This document shows positions 11,479 to 24,500 of a stretch of 64,000 nt of DNA, one piece after another. The translations under genes were made by a program, and so were the position numbers. Where the stretch lies: assembly GCF_000003855.2 (NCBI RefSeq), contig NW_003101677.1:1719506-1783505 (forward strand). The letters run 5' to 3'. The notes beneath the pieces were generated by a model. It had not been told where the DNA came from. It saw nothing but the letters and a program-made list of their open reading frames with translations, and did no database searches. This DNA comes from Blastomyces gilchristii SLH14081. Its lineage: Eukaryota; Ascomycota; Eurotiomycetes; Onygenales; Ajellomycetaceae. Each line of letters opens with the position of its first letter. Within the stretch, counting starts at the first letter, position 1.

Positions 11479-12136
11479 TGTTTTAGAAATTGATTTTGTT
11501 TTGTCCTGTGGTGATGGTCGGGGTCGTAACTATAGGAATAGAATGAAGACGCTTGGATTTGAGGTGGGGTGGATAGCTTGCTATTGAGGGGTAATTTCAG
11601 ACTGAATGGAGGGGCAGGTAAGGGAAACTGGAAGTAAAACTCAGTATCAAACCAACTCAAGTAAGCTTAATGGGCCCAACAGCCTTAAGGGTGAAGCAAA
11701 ACTGTGTTTTCAAGATAAAGAAGAGAGGTGTGAGGTTGTTGATATTTGGAAGTAAGCTATGTAGAAGGCGGGATGACATAAGACGTTTTTGAGGCTCAAC
11801 ACCAGTGCAAGTTGTGAAAATTGTGTAAGAAGCTCCACCTCAGGTTCTAATACAATGTAATTAGCCATGAGATCCAATTAATAGCTAGTTATGCATAAAT
11901 AAGCATAACAATGTCGGCGTAGCTATGATATTTTGCCCTTTTGGTGCTATAATTGAACATCATATCAAAGGCAAACCTGGCGCTAATCGCGCTTAATAAG
12001 CGGCACATAGGCGCCGGTGGAGCCGCATTTCCGCGCTAAAGTTCTCCCGCCAAAAAATTCAGACTCCTACAATTACAACTCACGATATTGAAAGCCGTTT
12101 CTGTAGCCAGATGAGATCTCTCTTGAGCTGTGGGAG
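11479..12136. promoter_or_regulatory. bidirectional promoter region TMA17-like/PCP1
   Basis: 658 bp between two divergent start codons, containing AT-rich DNA and CA/CT-rich stretches near the TMA17-like start. No specific element was recognised. Confidence 0.45.
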
Positions 12137-14257
12137 ATGAACAATGTTTTCTCGGTGGCATGGCGAAGACCGTGCATGGGCATTCGCTCCTCGCCATCTC
12201 CCCAAGCAGCTCCCCTCGCCCTTCTCCAGATGATATGGCCTGACGGCCGGAATTTTGCAACCCGCTCTATGAGTAGCCTGCAGAATATTTCCAATCCCTT
12301 CCAGAATATACTATCTCCAACTAAACCTACAGGCATATTCCAATCGTGTCATTCCCGTCGAATCTCCTTTCCGTCCCGCACATTCTCCTCTTCCGCTACC
12401 TTCGCCGCCAGAGCACCCCGATCTCCTCCGCCCCTCAAGAGACGCGAAGATGGCGCTCGGTTCAGAGCCCGCGATCTCTCTGCTCTGGAGCTCTACCAAA
12501 TATTTGGTTCAGAGTCGCAGATCTCAGTACCGCTGGGCAACAGAATGCTACGAATACTCCAAGCACGTCGTATCTCCGGTACCATCGATGTCGATCTCCC
12601 CGCTGATATAAAGAATGTTGTGGCGGAGGATACGATAATAGCAGGACTAGAATGGCTGCGGAAAAGATACCCCGTGGACGAAGATGCTGCGATTCTAAAG
12701 CGTATTGAACGAGAAGAAATTGCAGAGGAGCAGAAGCTGATCAAGCGTGGTCAAGCGCTTGGCCTGTATAAACCGCAGAGTGGGAAGTTCGATAAACCCA
12801 TAGAGAAGGAAGGGGATGTTTATGGCAAAAGTATCCTGCAGGAAACGAGGGAGGCGAACGAGCGAAAGAATAAGTTGGATGATGAACGGCGGAGACGCGA
12901 GTGGCTGGAAGGCGAGGCGAAGGATCGGGAAAAGTTGAAGCGGAGCATTCAGAAAAATATGGAGTTGCGGAAGTTCGAGGAAGCCGCTGTTATGGAAGGT
13001 ATTTCTATATTCTGCACATTCCACATTTAATTTTTATCTGCCGTGATGGTTTTGCTGGGCTTTTTCTAACCGGTACCCCCCTTCTAGCTAAACCTCGTGC
13101 GGATCCGGATGTCCGTCCTGCGTTGGCTTGGGTGCAGAAACATCATCTTCGGGCAACAGCAAAGGATTTGGATACCTCAAAACTCTCGAAGGTATGTCTC
13201 AAGCCGCAATCAGAACCTTACTAGAGAAGAATGGAATTAAAGGAACTAAAAACCAACCAGGCCAGCCGAATCCTCCCCTCTCTCTGTATAACACTCCTTA
13301 CCATAGGCCTCTGCTGTGTCCTCGCCGAAAATTATGAGCCAGCACCTCGTCAGGAGCGCCTGATGCCCAATACACCCCCCGCCGCAGCAACCGTGATCGG
13401 TCTCATTGGGGCAAACGTCCTCATCTTTGCCATGTGGCGAGCCGTCCCGCCCGCCTGGAGAATGTTGAATCGATATTTCATCAGCGTGCCGTTGTATCCG
13501 TACTCAATTAGCATTGTCGGCAGCATATTCAGCCACCAACAATTCCGACATCTAGGTGCCAATATGTTGATTTTGTGGTTCATCGGGACAAGACGTAAGT
13601 GACGTTTTACCTTTATTGCCAATGATTCTCTATTATTCATATCCTATTACCTCCCACCTTTCCTTTAATTCAACTCCCAAAGTCTAGTAAATTTTAAAAG
13701 GAAACGCTGGCTCTAACAAACCTTCAAAAATAGTCCACGAAGAACTCGGCCGCGCCGACTTCCTCTCCCTCTATTTCTCTGCCGGCGTCATCGCCTCCCT
13801 AACCTCCCTAACCGCCCACGTCCTCCAAAATAAACTAACCGTAACCTCCCTCGGCGCCTCAGGCGCCATTGCCGGCCTCGTCGCCGCCTGGTGCATGATA
13901 CATGCAAAGTTCGTCCTCCCCTCTCTCCATTCCCTTTACAATTTGATCTACCGCTAACATTAACCCCTCCCATAAAATAGCGACAAACTAACCATTGCCC
14001 TCCTCCCGCAATCCTGGCAAGAGACCTTCTCCGCCAAGGGCTCGACATTCCTGAGTGTCATCGTGTTTATCGAAATTGCGTCATTGGTGGTGTTGCCGTT
14101 TCGGCTGCGGATGCCCGTGATGGATCATTGGAGTCATTTGGGTGGCTATGCAGCTGGCACGGTGGCCGGGTGGTGGTGGAAGGGGAAAAAGGAAGAGGAG
14201 AAGAGACGGAAGAAGGAAAAGGAAGGGTTGTGGGGATGGTTTAGTGGTGGGAAGTAG
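12137..14257 (+). CDS. PCP1: mitochondrial rhomboid protease (PCP1/PARL type)
   Basis: Intramembrane serine protease of the mitochondrial inner membrane. In yeast it processes Ccp1 and Mgm1. Exons are 12137-12998, 13088-13191, 13261-13594, 13734-13908 and 13981-14257 (583 aa). The N-terminus is Arg/Ser-rich and lacks acidic residues, as expected of a mitochondrial presequence. Residues about 150-310 are a charged matrix-facing region (LLRILQARRISGTIDVDLP type). The first membrane helix is SLCITLLTIGLCCVLA (exon 3), followed by TVIGLIGANVLIFAMW. Catalytic Ser476 lies in GASGA (exon 4) and catalytic His544 in DHWSHLGGY (exon 5). FRHLGANMLILWFIGTR is the conserved rhomboid helix with the His/Asn pair. 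The donor of intron 4 is the less usual GTTCGT. The tail is Lys/Glu-rich. Confidence 0.93.
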
Positions 14258-15406
14258 CTTTGGTTTTGGTTGGGGGAAAGGGTGGGGTAAGGAGGGCTGG
14301 CTGGTGGCGGTGTTGATTGAGGGAAGTTAACTAGTACGATTCTCTTTTAGATTTTGGAACGGGGTGTTTTATTTTTGTTGCATCTTCCTTTTATGTATGA
14401 GTAATTAGAAGGAATTTTTTGTTAGCTGGATATTCAGGCATGTACTTTTATATAATTTTTGCTTGTGAACTCCATTTTTCAGAAAGCTTTGAGAAATATA
14501 CAACTTTTTACAATGCCATAAGTGTATCAAAACGTCCCATTCCCAGTAGTCAAAGAATAGAAATTCCCAGTAAACAGAAGTTAAAAAAAAAATATTAGAG
14601 TAAGCCAATATCTAACTGAGATTTGCAGTTGAAGAAGAGCAATCCAAAACCAAAATCACTTTTCTGCCGCCGGTCCCAGGGGTCATTTCCCTCCTGCTTT
14701 CTCTCCTGCATTTTAGGTACCCCTTAAACTCGATCCTAGGACATAAGGGAGCAGATGAGAAATAAAATGCGGAAATGGGAAGGGGAAAAGGATCAAATGC
14801 ATGTAGGATAGGAAGACAGATATAAAAATAAATATGCGACGAAGGGTACGAACTCAATAAACATAAAATATTAAAAATAAAATATGAATAGAGTAGGTAA
14901 ATATGATATTAAATGTGAGAAGCCATTCGAAATCCCACCCCAAAAACCCGTCATAGATAGATCGTCATTCCATCCATTCATTTGGGCCGGATATCATCAA
15001 ATGGGGAAATGGGTATTATTATAAGCAAAATGAGAAAAAAATGTAGGAAATCAAGAAGGATATAGGTACTCTCCCGCCAAAAGAAGAGATGAGAGAGAGA
15101 TCAAAATCAAAGATATCCATCCATCCATTCAATATTAGATAGCGGGGAATTAAAAGAAAAACAGATGGATAGATAGATGGATAGTTTCAATATCCCACCT
15201 CCATGAAAAAAAAAAAAAAAAGAAAAAAAAAGAAAATCCAAACCGAAGAAAGCCTTCCTTACCTACCTACCCAAAAACCAACCGGTATAAAATTTTCTTT
15301 TGCCCTTTCTGGCCCCCTTTTTTTCCCTATTCATATCATTACATACGCCCTACTATTCAAAATCTCATATTTTTGCTATTTCCATCTCTTATCTGTCTGT
15401 GGTTAG
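14258..15406. other. intergenic between convergent PCP1 and PhoD-like genes
   Basis: 1.15 kb of AT-rich DNA with short GGATGGAT/ATCC repeats (about 15110-15185) and A-tracts. It contains both 3' ends. No gene is visible. Confidence 0.5.
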
Positions 15407-18070
15407 CTACCTTGCTCCCTCCACTATGGCAGTAGCGGGGCGAGGCAGAGGGGTCACATTATCTGACTCTGGAGCAGAGGTCGCGGCCATGTTGGTGGTA
15501 GGCGGTGCAGATGTATTGCTGTGGGAGGAATGTAGATGGCGGTGAATTCGATGGAAGCGTCGGGAACGAGTCGTCTCCTGGCTTACCCGATCGTTCCGCG
15601 GGATAGCTAGTGGAGGTACTGTTTTATAGGAATGCAATGAGTATCAGTCAAATAAAAGAAGCGTAAAGTAAGATGAATGGAAAGGAAAGAAAAGGAAGGA
15701 AATCCACATAAATCCAGTCCCAAATGACAAAGAAAGAAAAGAAAAGAAAAGAAAAACTCACTGCTAAACCCATACCCCTCCGTCGTCCCATTCCGATCCG
15801 ATCCATCGATTTCAACCCGTATGGCAACATCGAGCCCGCCAATCATGCCGCTGACATTACTAACTCCATCAGCCGCCCGATGTGTCGTTCCCGCATTCTC
15901 CTCGCCAGCATGCAACGGTTGATGCCCATCCTTCGGTATCACCACGGGCGTCGTCTGAGCTACATCGGCGGAGCCATTCACCGCCCCATCCATCGACACC
16001 TCCGTGATACACGCAAAGTTCCGCGACGGCATCGTCACTTTATTGAACGCGGCGCCCTTCTCCTTGCCGCCGGGCTGCTTATCGAAAAGTTTCATCAGTG
16101 TCTCGTCTGTGTCATGGTCGAGGTGGTGGATCTTGTTGCGGCGCGCGAGCAGGTTGGCGACGGCTTTCGGGGGTGGTTTGTTGGTGATGGCGCTGCTGAT
16201 AACGTTGGCCATGTAGCGGAAGTCGAGCTCGGCGGGGACGTTGAGGCGTGGTTTTGAGTAGAAGCGGCCCAAAGCGGCGAGGTGCACGTCGCCGCCGAGA
16301 ATGGTGACGCGGACGGAGTACTTTCGCGATAACTGCTGTAGGCGCTGGATCATCTCGCGGCGCTCGCGTTTGTGTTGGCGCGCGGTATAGTGGTCGTCCA
16401 AGTCGTCGAGGAGGTCCACTTGGCCGTCGAATTTGTTGAAGAAGTCCCCGCCGACGCCGAAGCGTTTGTTCAACAGGCGGATTGGCGCGATCAGGGGGGA
16501 CTTGATGATGTTTTCCAGCCAGGCGAGGCGGGGGTAGGCGATTGGGACGCCTAGGAGAAGGATTAAATGCTTGATGTCGCCGTTGGCTTGGGCTAGCTCC
16601 TGGTCTAGTCGGTTAAATACCATTTCATAGGTTTCCGGGTAGTTGATTTGGTGCCGGGTACGCTCTGTGCGGGCATCCAGTCCGACAAAAGTCATGCGCC
16701 GTCCCAGACGCATGTATAGATTTCTGCTGCGCTCTTCCACGTAAGGTCCGTGGGTTTTGCCGGTGATGAAACTCGGGTCTTCCTCCTGTTCGTTATATAC
16801 ATATGTGTGCTCTAGCTGCCTAGGGTCAGCGCCCGAGGTACCGTTGACTGCGGACATAGTTGCGGGCGCATCGGTGGTATATGTAGACATGGGCGGAGCC
16901 ACATGGTGCTGGAAGAGCAGGTAATACTTGAAAGCAACACCTCCAATACCGCGGAAGACGGCGCATTTCATGAAATGATCGGTATATGAGCCGAATCCAT
17001 CAATGATATCATGATCATCCCAAATATTGATTTGGGCGATTTGTGAGTTTGCGGTCGCGAACGGCTCCATCCCGTACCATTTGATATAGTTTTCGTAGTA
17101 GAAACGATCGCATTCGTCTCTCATCTTGTTGGTAAACGGATGCGCTCTTCTTTTATGCGGATTCGAAATATCGGTCCACGGCTTCAATGGACCGTCAACC
17201 CTTACGCTATCGTTATAGATTTGATCGCCGCCCCCGATCATGACATGAAAAGGCCGCTTCTCATGGATGCGAAGCACCTCGTTCCACAAAGTGGGACCCT
17301 GCCAGTAATCAAGATCTGTACCAATGGAGAAACCATTGCATGAATAGAACATAATGCGCATCGAGTCGTTTGCAGCGGGGACAACGAAATTCCAGCGACC
17401 CAGCGCCTCCTTATTATTAAAATAGCGGAATCGTGGAAACGAATATTCCCAGCGCGTCTCCTTGGCTCGTAGCGGCACCGTAATCGGAAACCGCCAGAAA
17501 GCCTTGATCGGGTCCGCGAACAGCTTGAGCCCCTCCACGGTTGTTACCTGGCTATCATTTTGTGACATATCGCCGTTGACGAGGTTGGAGCGCCCTGCGC
17601 CAGTGCCGGTAGGAAAGGGAAGGGTTGCGCCCAACGAGCGCAATTCCAGAACTGGCTGCCTCTGGCCTGGCTTTGTGACAAGCAACACGCTGCCCTGCCA
17701 TGTGGGGAACTCTTGGTTCGCATCCCGGAGGCCCTTGTAGTTCAGGAAGGGACCGCAGACGACTTCGAGATGATCGCTGAGACTGATGAGGCCTGGGCCG
17801 TTCCCATAGCCGTTCGAGGTGTCGCGCACATGTTCATAGCCTTCAGGGACGGCTGGACAGGTTTCATTGAGGACAACCTCGGCGGTTGCGGCAGCTGAAG
17901 GAAGACGACTTCTCAGTCAATTTCAATGCTCGGAGATAAGGCATTCTCAAGGCACGGCGCATGTATCGGATGGGGGGGGCTGGTAAAAGGACAATGGTGG
18001 GATATTGCTTACCATCTATCGGCTGGCCATCGTGTCTCTGGGTTATGGCTGGCGGGAGCGAATTTTCCAT
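15407..18070 (-). CDS. PhoD-like metallophosphatase domain protein
   Basis: Predicted metal-dependent phosphoesterase of the PhoD-like superfamily (the fungal long form). Its substrate is unknown. Minus-strand exons are 18070-18013, 17894-15762 and 15618-15407 (800 aa). Introns run GTAAGC to CAG and GTGAGT to CAG. Metallophosphatase motifs in order: MIGGGDQIYND, INIWDDHDIIDGFGSY, LLGVPIAYPRL, and TILGGDVHLAALGRFYSK with the metal-binding GGDVH. Reading exon 2 past the donor would add a hydrophobic tail that is probably intronic. The spliced form instead ends in a Ser/Arg/Thr-rich tail (ATAIVEGAR). No signal peptide is seen. The short first exon (MENSLPPAITQRHDGQPID) is plausible but rests on splice consensus only. 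Confidence 0.87.
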
Positions 18071-19461
18071 GCTACCACGAACAACTTGTTGCTGAATTTT
18101 CAGAGCTGCGCTGTGGCGATTCCTGAGGCGCCCTGAGGCGGCTGTATGTTACTATTATAATGATTAGACAGAAAGCCTGGGAGCCAAAATAATGGCGCGC
18201 AGTGAGTTATGGTCGATGCAGTAATAGTAATAGATACTATAATAATGATAAATACATGAATATATATATATATAGGAAGGAAAATGAAGAAGAAAAGGAC
18301 AAGCACCAGGAGATCCAAACAGAACAGAGCTTGGAGGCGACTCAGCTCTGTAGTTATTTCATCTTGGCCGAGGAGGGGGACCCGGGACCGGCGTTGGTTT
18401 AATAGTTAGGGCTCGCTTCTGATTAAGGTACAAACCCCATACCGACGGGTCCAATCCAGGGAACCTCTATTCCTCCCCTACCACTAAGAAGCCTCTAAGC
18501 CCCTAAGCTCTTGGCTATTCCAGTTAAAGAGAGCCCTGCAGCTTGGTTATGATTTAGCCTCCCGCTACTCCATGATCATGTACCCACACTTGGGCCCATG
18601 GGATCGATCAGATAGGATAGGTTCTTGCGATGTGTTGCACAAATAATATTCATGATGATTTCCCAATGAATACAGATCGATCTGCCAGCACAGGAAGGGA
18701 TTTATCGTGCAAAGAAAAGAACAGGCAGTGACAGGTACAAAAAATAAATTCGTTACTCTACGCAGATGCATAGTAATTCATTGATTGTCCCACCCGCCTT
18801 GGAAATTGTATGTACGTGTACATGTACATTACATTACATGCATGTATGAGCATGTGTAAATCCTGCTTTTCTTAGCCCCTGATCAGCCATGTTAGTTACA
18901 GAGCTTTTTACAGGGATAGTTATGTCATTGTTGTGGTAGTACAGTACACACAGGGGGAAGCTCTTGAAATGGATGAAAAGCTTGATATCCTGCTCAGTAC
19001 AGGGTAATATGCTCCGTACCCCTGTTTATGAACAAGTAGAAAATAGCCCTGATTGTTAGACATTTTCATCTCATGTCAGCTATTTCTACAGTAATAGTTG
19101 GCAATTCAAGAAAACACCAGTTATCCCTCTCACAACTTCTCACAAAGAAAATATAAGAAAATACAAAAGAATTTATGGTCAGCCTGCATGTCAGTAACTT
19201 ACACCAATTATCTCCATATTATTCATCTTGAAATGGCTAACCAATGTATGTATAAATGCATTACATGCAGAGTAACTGGCTCTGTGGCGTGGGATTGGAG
19301 CTGAAATTCCAGAGAAAGCTGCAGGGGCATCAACACACAGGGGAAGATGGACTGTGAAGGGCCCCGGAATCGCCACGCCCCCCGGAGAAAAAGAAAAAAA
19401 AGATCATTCCAATAATAAGGCATTATGTAGAGAAATAAATTAAAAAAAGAATCTTATTCGT
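18071..19461. other. intergenic, 1.4 kb
   Basis: Upstream of the PhoD-like gene. It holds a GTACATGTAC palindrome at 18818-18827 within a stretch of alternating TGTA/CATG units, and otherwise nothing gene-like. Confidence 0.5.
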
Positions 19462-20957
19462 CTAAATTGCGCTCCCCTTCTTGTTTGCGCGCTTCCAGAT
19501 CTCTACCTCTGCCCCTCCGGGTATCACACCTACTCGCATCGTTAGACAGTAAGTTATGCGCTGCGTTACTCCGTAGAATGATTGTATACGCCTCCATTAA
19601 AAATAGCCGTGGCATCCTTGCCGATCCCCGACTGGATCATCGCCTTGCCGCCGGGATGCTCCTTAATGAACCCAGTCACATCATGAACAAGCCCAGCAAT
19701 GGCAACGAGGCCACGCTTCTTGGCCCGATCGACATACTCCTCCCACTCCATGACCGGCAGCTCCTCGAGAGACCGCCCCCAGTCCAACTGGATCCGTCTC
19801 CTATCTACTTGCTTCTGCAGCTGTTGCAGCTGTTGCAGCTGTTGCAGGCGCCCCCTTTCAATCTCATTGGCACGGAATTGTTTCAGATGATGGGCGAGAC
19901 CGACTTGTTTCCAGAGCCAGATTGTCCATTTGGTAGGATAATACTGGTGCCATTCGATCGCGTTGCGGTAGTCGGAAGGGAACTCATGGTGGAAGTTATG
20001 ATAGCCCTCGCCTAGCGTGACGAGGGCTGTAACAACATGATCGCGCGGTGAATTGCGGTCATCAAACGGCTGCTCGCCCAGCAAGTGGGCCAGCGAGTTC
20101 ACGCAGAATGTAGCCTGCTGAATGAAAAATATGCGCAGGATTCCTGAATAGATGAACCCGCCTCACCAGTCTCCCCAGCCAAGTCCGGCAACGAGCATTG
20201 GGATAGACAATCCCATCGTGACCACTGTTAACAGATAATGGCGATGCTGCCACATCACTACTGGATCATGCTTCAGGTCAGAGACGTCTGTCCGCCCAGT
20301 GAGTTTCGGATTCTGCTTCATGATCATCCATCGAAAGTGAGAATACACGAAGCCCTTGCGCACCGAATATGGGTCCTTTTTCAGTGTCCGTATAGCGATG
20401 ATGAGCTCGGTGGCCCCGAGCCCAGAGGATCGAGCCTTGGACGGAACCACCACCAGCGGCTGCCAGCCAGATCCGGAGCGGGAGTGTGGCGGAGTAACAG
20501 CGGTGGGCCCAGAGGCGATGGGCGATGATGGTATCCTATTGCGGTGCTGCAAGTAACCCCTGATCATGGAAAAAAAAAAAAAAAAAAAAAGGAAGGAAGG
20601 AGACAAAAGGAAACTAAAGAAAGTGGATTTTGGCTTGAGCGAAAAGGCAGAAAAAAAACTACGGACTAGCAGTGATTCCTAGGCTAGTGAAGAGGTAGTA
20701 TATAACAGCCCATATGATTGTCTTCAACTGCATCAACTGCAGGGGCACCCAGAACGCTTGGATGCAGCCATACACAGGAACCTTGAGGATAAGACAGTGT
20801 TCAGCCAGCTGACATGTTATACCAGTTTCGCACGGTATCAGGGGTATATTTGTTGCGCGTCGGCGACGGCATGAGGGGTTTCAGGGGGTTTTGGCTTTCC
20901 GTCTAGCGGGTTGTGTTGGGTGATGATAAGGACGAGGGACAACGAAATGGAATTCAT
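19462..20957 (-). pseudogene. OLE1: decayed delta-9 acyl-CoA desaturase (OLE1 type) with cytochrome b5 tail
   Basis: Relic of an endoplasmic-reticulum stearoyl-CoA desaturase, readable from N- to C-terminus only by changing frame. Recognisable blocks in order: [55 protein letters not shown] (first His box), [10 protein letters not shown] (second), [54 protein letters not shown] (third His box at its end), then the b5 part [19 protein letters not shown], and finally VEIWKRA. Lesions: missing bases near the NWY block and before YGCIQAF; an extra stretch before HRLWAH; one extra G before DPYS (about 20375); an in-frame TGA after GWGDW (about 20160); a 7-bp insertion at 19567-19575; one extra A downstream of it. 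Repeated CTGTTGCAG units (about 19815-19850) expand a Gln/Leu run. A functional copy probably exists elsewhere in the genome. Confidence 0.9.
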
Positions 20958-21541
20958 GACAGAAGGAGGAAAGGAGAGATAGGTTGGAACGTGACATGAC
21001 AATATTAATAGATATCCCCCTTGTTAGGGGGGTGCAGGTAAACGTTGAGTATTTAGGCGTCGGGATTCAACCCCCCACCAGCTGCTTTGTTGATTGTGGG
21101 GGGGGATTGAATTGCTTGCCATTGGGATGATGGGCAAGACAAGGGTGTGTGTTCGGGATGTATCAACGCCGAAGAGCACCACATCTCAAATGCATCCCTT
21201 GGAGGTATGAAAGCCAAGAATCCAAGTATCTCTCAAGTTAGTTGGTTGACCGGGTCAAGATGACACTGAGAGGAAAAAACTTTTGTGGAGAAAATGGTCG
21301 TAATTAATCATAGCATAGGGAGAAAATTGAGGTTTGCATAATGGAAAATATTTCCTGCAAACCCCCCCCCCCCCCCCCGCGGACATTAACTAGTGGATAA
21401 CACAAAAAATGGTATCGAAATAGATTTCCAACAGAATGGGGCCACGCATCCCTCGTACATATGCTTTGCTCTATTTGCTCCTCCTCAGATCCTTGAGTCA
21501 AAAATAGTCACGGCTCCAACAACTCACGCACATCCCCTTTC
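20958..21541. other. intergenic, 0.6 kb
   Basis: Lies between the desaturase relic and the 3' end of TRAPPC11. It contains an 18-nt C-tract (about 21361-21378) and nothing else recognisable. Confidence 0.5.
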
Positions 21542-24500
21542 TCACCCTTCCGCATCAACCCATACCAAAATTCCCTTCTTATCTCCCCTCATCCCCTCCG
21601 TAGGCAACACCCTCAACGTCTTATTAAAATACGAATCCACCACCACCAGTTGCGGCTGTATCCACGTGCCAGTCACATTTGCTAGCAAGTTATATCGCAC
21701 CGTATGTCTGCTTAGCGGTACCAGCTGCACTGTGGTGGACTTGGGTCCGTGGAACGCAAACTGGTCGCTGGCTTCCATTGTCAGGTTGAAGGTGAGGAAG
21801 TGCATGGACGGGTTTTCGAGGGTGTAGTCGAGGTGTAGGAAGCCGGGGAAGGTTGGGGAGGGTGTTGCGCTAGCGAGGACACGCGGTTCGCCGAGAGGGA
21901 GGAGGAAGCGGGGGATCGGAAGTGTTGATGTTGTTGATGAGGATTGCGGACCACCGTCGTCATCGTCGGGTCGGCGCCATCGTATATCCAGTGAAAGGTT
22001 TAGCGTCGACGCTTGCCGGTCATCAAGCGCATGCCGTTGGATTTCAATGGCGAATTCGGATTCTCGAAGCTCTTCAGGTCCAATTGTAGGAGTTTCAGGG
22101 CTTTTGAGAGTTTCCGGGCCGATTTTACAAACATTGCCAGCCGTGATCCCAAGTAGTGTCACGTTGACTTCTTCGATGATAAGTGGTTCTAAAGCAAATG
22201 ACACCATTTTCGAGTTTAGGCACCACAGTTGCTGAAGGCCATTGAGTTTCTGTTCCTTCGCTTCGCTATCTTCCGATGCTGAATCATCACAATGGAAGAA
22301 ATCTGGACACGGTGCCGGATGGATGCGAGGTAAGAATTCATAATTTGCCTCGAATGGTCTGATGAAGGATAAGTCCAAGGACACGGTTTTGAATATTTGA
22401 GTTTCAATATCGGAAACCAAGTGGTAGAAGGCGGATATTTCAACCTCATAATCTAGCGGTTGGGTTGTATTTGTGAACAACACTGAAAGGGTGCGACTGG
22501 CTCCACGCCCCAATGTCCCAACTGTACATTGTTTTGACAGGGCCGAGGAGTCACCCTCAATAGGGGTACTGGGGGTGCTCGAGCCTGCATCCTCAGATGC
22601 TTCTGAGTCAGCAGCCGTCTCATTAATCCATGAAAACGTCGCCGAGGTTCCAGTATGCCCAAACAGTTTCATCTCAACATCAATCCCAGCTGCCTCGTCT
22701 TCGTCATTATCAATCTGGACGTCAAACACGACCTTCTCATCCGTGTAATAGTGATTCCGTAAATTGGGCGTCGTGATGCGGACTTTCGGAGGTTTCGGCA
22801 AGATCTGTGCCACTGAAGTATCCCTATCCTTTCCTGTCCTTCGGGAAATGGGCCCTTGCTTCCCCATTCTCCACCAGACTGACTCCTCTCGGTTCTGTTC
22901 ACTAATAATGCAGGCCAGATCGAAATTTTCTTCCTCGATTCGTAATGTAATTGACGCCACTCGTGCCTCGCCTGGTTCTCGTGGCACCGACACAAGGTTG
23001 AACGCCCGTGTCTGCTTCGGGTTAAATGAGAGGTTGGTGAACCCGGCCATCAAGGACAACCCAGCAGTTGGTGATCGCACGGAAGAAGCGTCCACCTTTG
23101 CAGAATCTTGTAACGGAACGGATATAATCTCACAACTGGTAGAAGAGCTCGACATGGCGTCCTCGCTCGGTAGAAGCTTGATAGGCCGAATGCTGCCTTC
23201 AAAAACAACTTTTACCTCCGTCAAGCGAATTGGCGACGATCCAGCCTGCGCACACGACCTGATAACAAGCTGGGATTGTAGAGGCTCTCCCACATTGCCT
23301 TCTGATTTCGCGAAGACAAAAGAGGCCGCAACTATGAGCAGAAATTCAACAAATGATTAGCTCAGTATTCTGATTCCAAAACAACGCTAGGGCATGGGGG
23401 AGCGTACGACATGAAACCGAATCTTCCCCTTTAAGAATCACAACCGGTTTCGGTTTCACTGGTGGCAACTTTTCGATACTTTTATGGATATCGTAACACC
23501 ACCCTTGCCGCACGGCGAAAGCTAAAATCAGAAAGTAAAGTAAAATTAGCAAACTTGGAAAACCGATCCAAATTGAGTGAGGAAGGAGGATCTTACTATG
23601 GTTCATTAGCTCCCAATCTGCTCTCAAAACGGTTTCTCTATCTTCGGCCTGAAAAGCACATTCCCGCAATGTCCAGGCAAAATCTTCCATTAGCTTCCAC
23701 CAGCCATTCCGCCGCCATGATAGCTGCGGCCATAGAGGTCGTAGGATAGCCAATGCATCCTTCCATTGTCCAATTCTCATATGCTCCTTCGCCATCTTTA
23801 GCTTTAGCTGTTCTACCATGCGGTTTTGTTGCCTTTTGGAGAACTCCTCTATTGATGATTCAAGAAAACTGATAATTAACTTAGAATGAGTGAGCCCTGG
23901 ATGGTCAGACATGGGGTATTCATTGTAAGGTTCAGGAGAAAGATAGGTGTCGTAGACGGTAGTTCGACTCAGTGATGACGAGCTAGTAGGTTGGGTGGAA
24001 GCCACCCGGTCCTCATCCGGAATATTCTCTGCAAGCTGTCTCCTACGCTCGGTGTGTTGGGCAGCGCAGCGCAGCCAGTAGCCCTCATGGTGGAGGTACT
24101 CCCATGGACGTATTCTCCCACCAATGGGAACTGCTTTCTCGGGCATGGCGTATATTGTTTTGTGGAGATCAGGTACCGACCCCAGAAGATCGGGAACTAT
24201 TAGTGATGATATTTCCGCCTGATGCATAATTTGTGCCATCACCAGAGACCATCTGGCTTCCCATGCCTCCCACCCGTAATTATTCGTCCCTTTACCTCGA
24301 CGATCTACAATGTCTTTGACGCGATTCTTGTGGTTTATCCATATGTGGACTGCGGATGAAGTCTGTTCAGTCCATAACAAACAACGAATGATCCGAATAG
24401 CGAGAATGTCCGCAAGCATTCTGGCATCGTTAAACCTAGGGCTCCATCCAGCAATCATCTCGAACACTTCTTCGCCAAAGAGCCCCTCATAAGCAGCCTC

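Noticed and set aside
20163..20606. 147-codon frame in the desaturase region taken as an independent gene
   Set aside because: Its second half is desaturase sequence, but its first half is out of frame with the His boxes; it is part of the broken gene.
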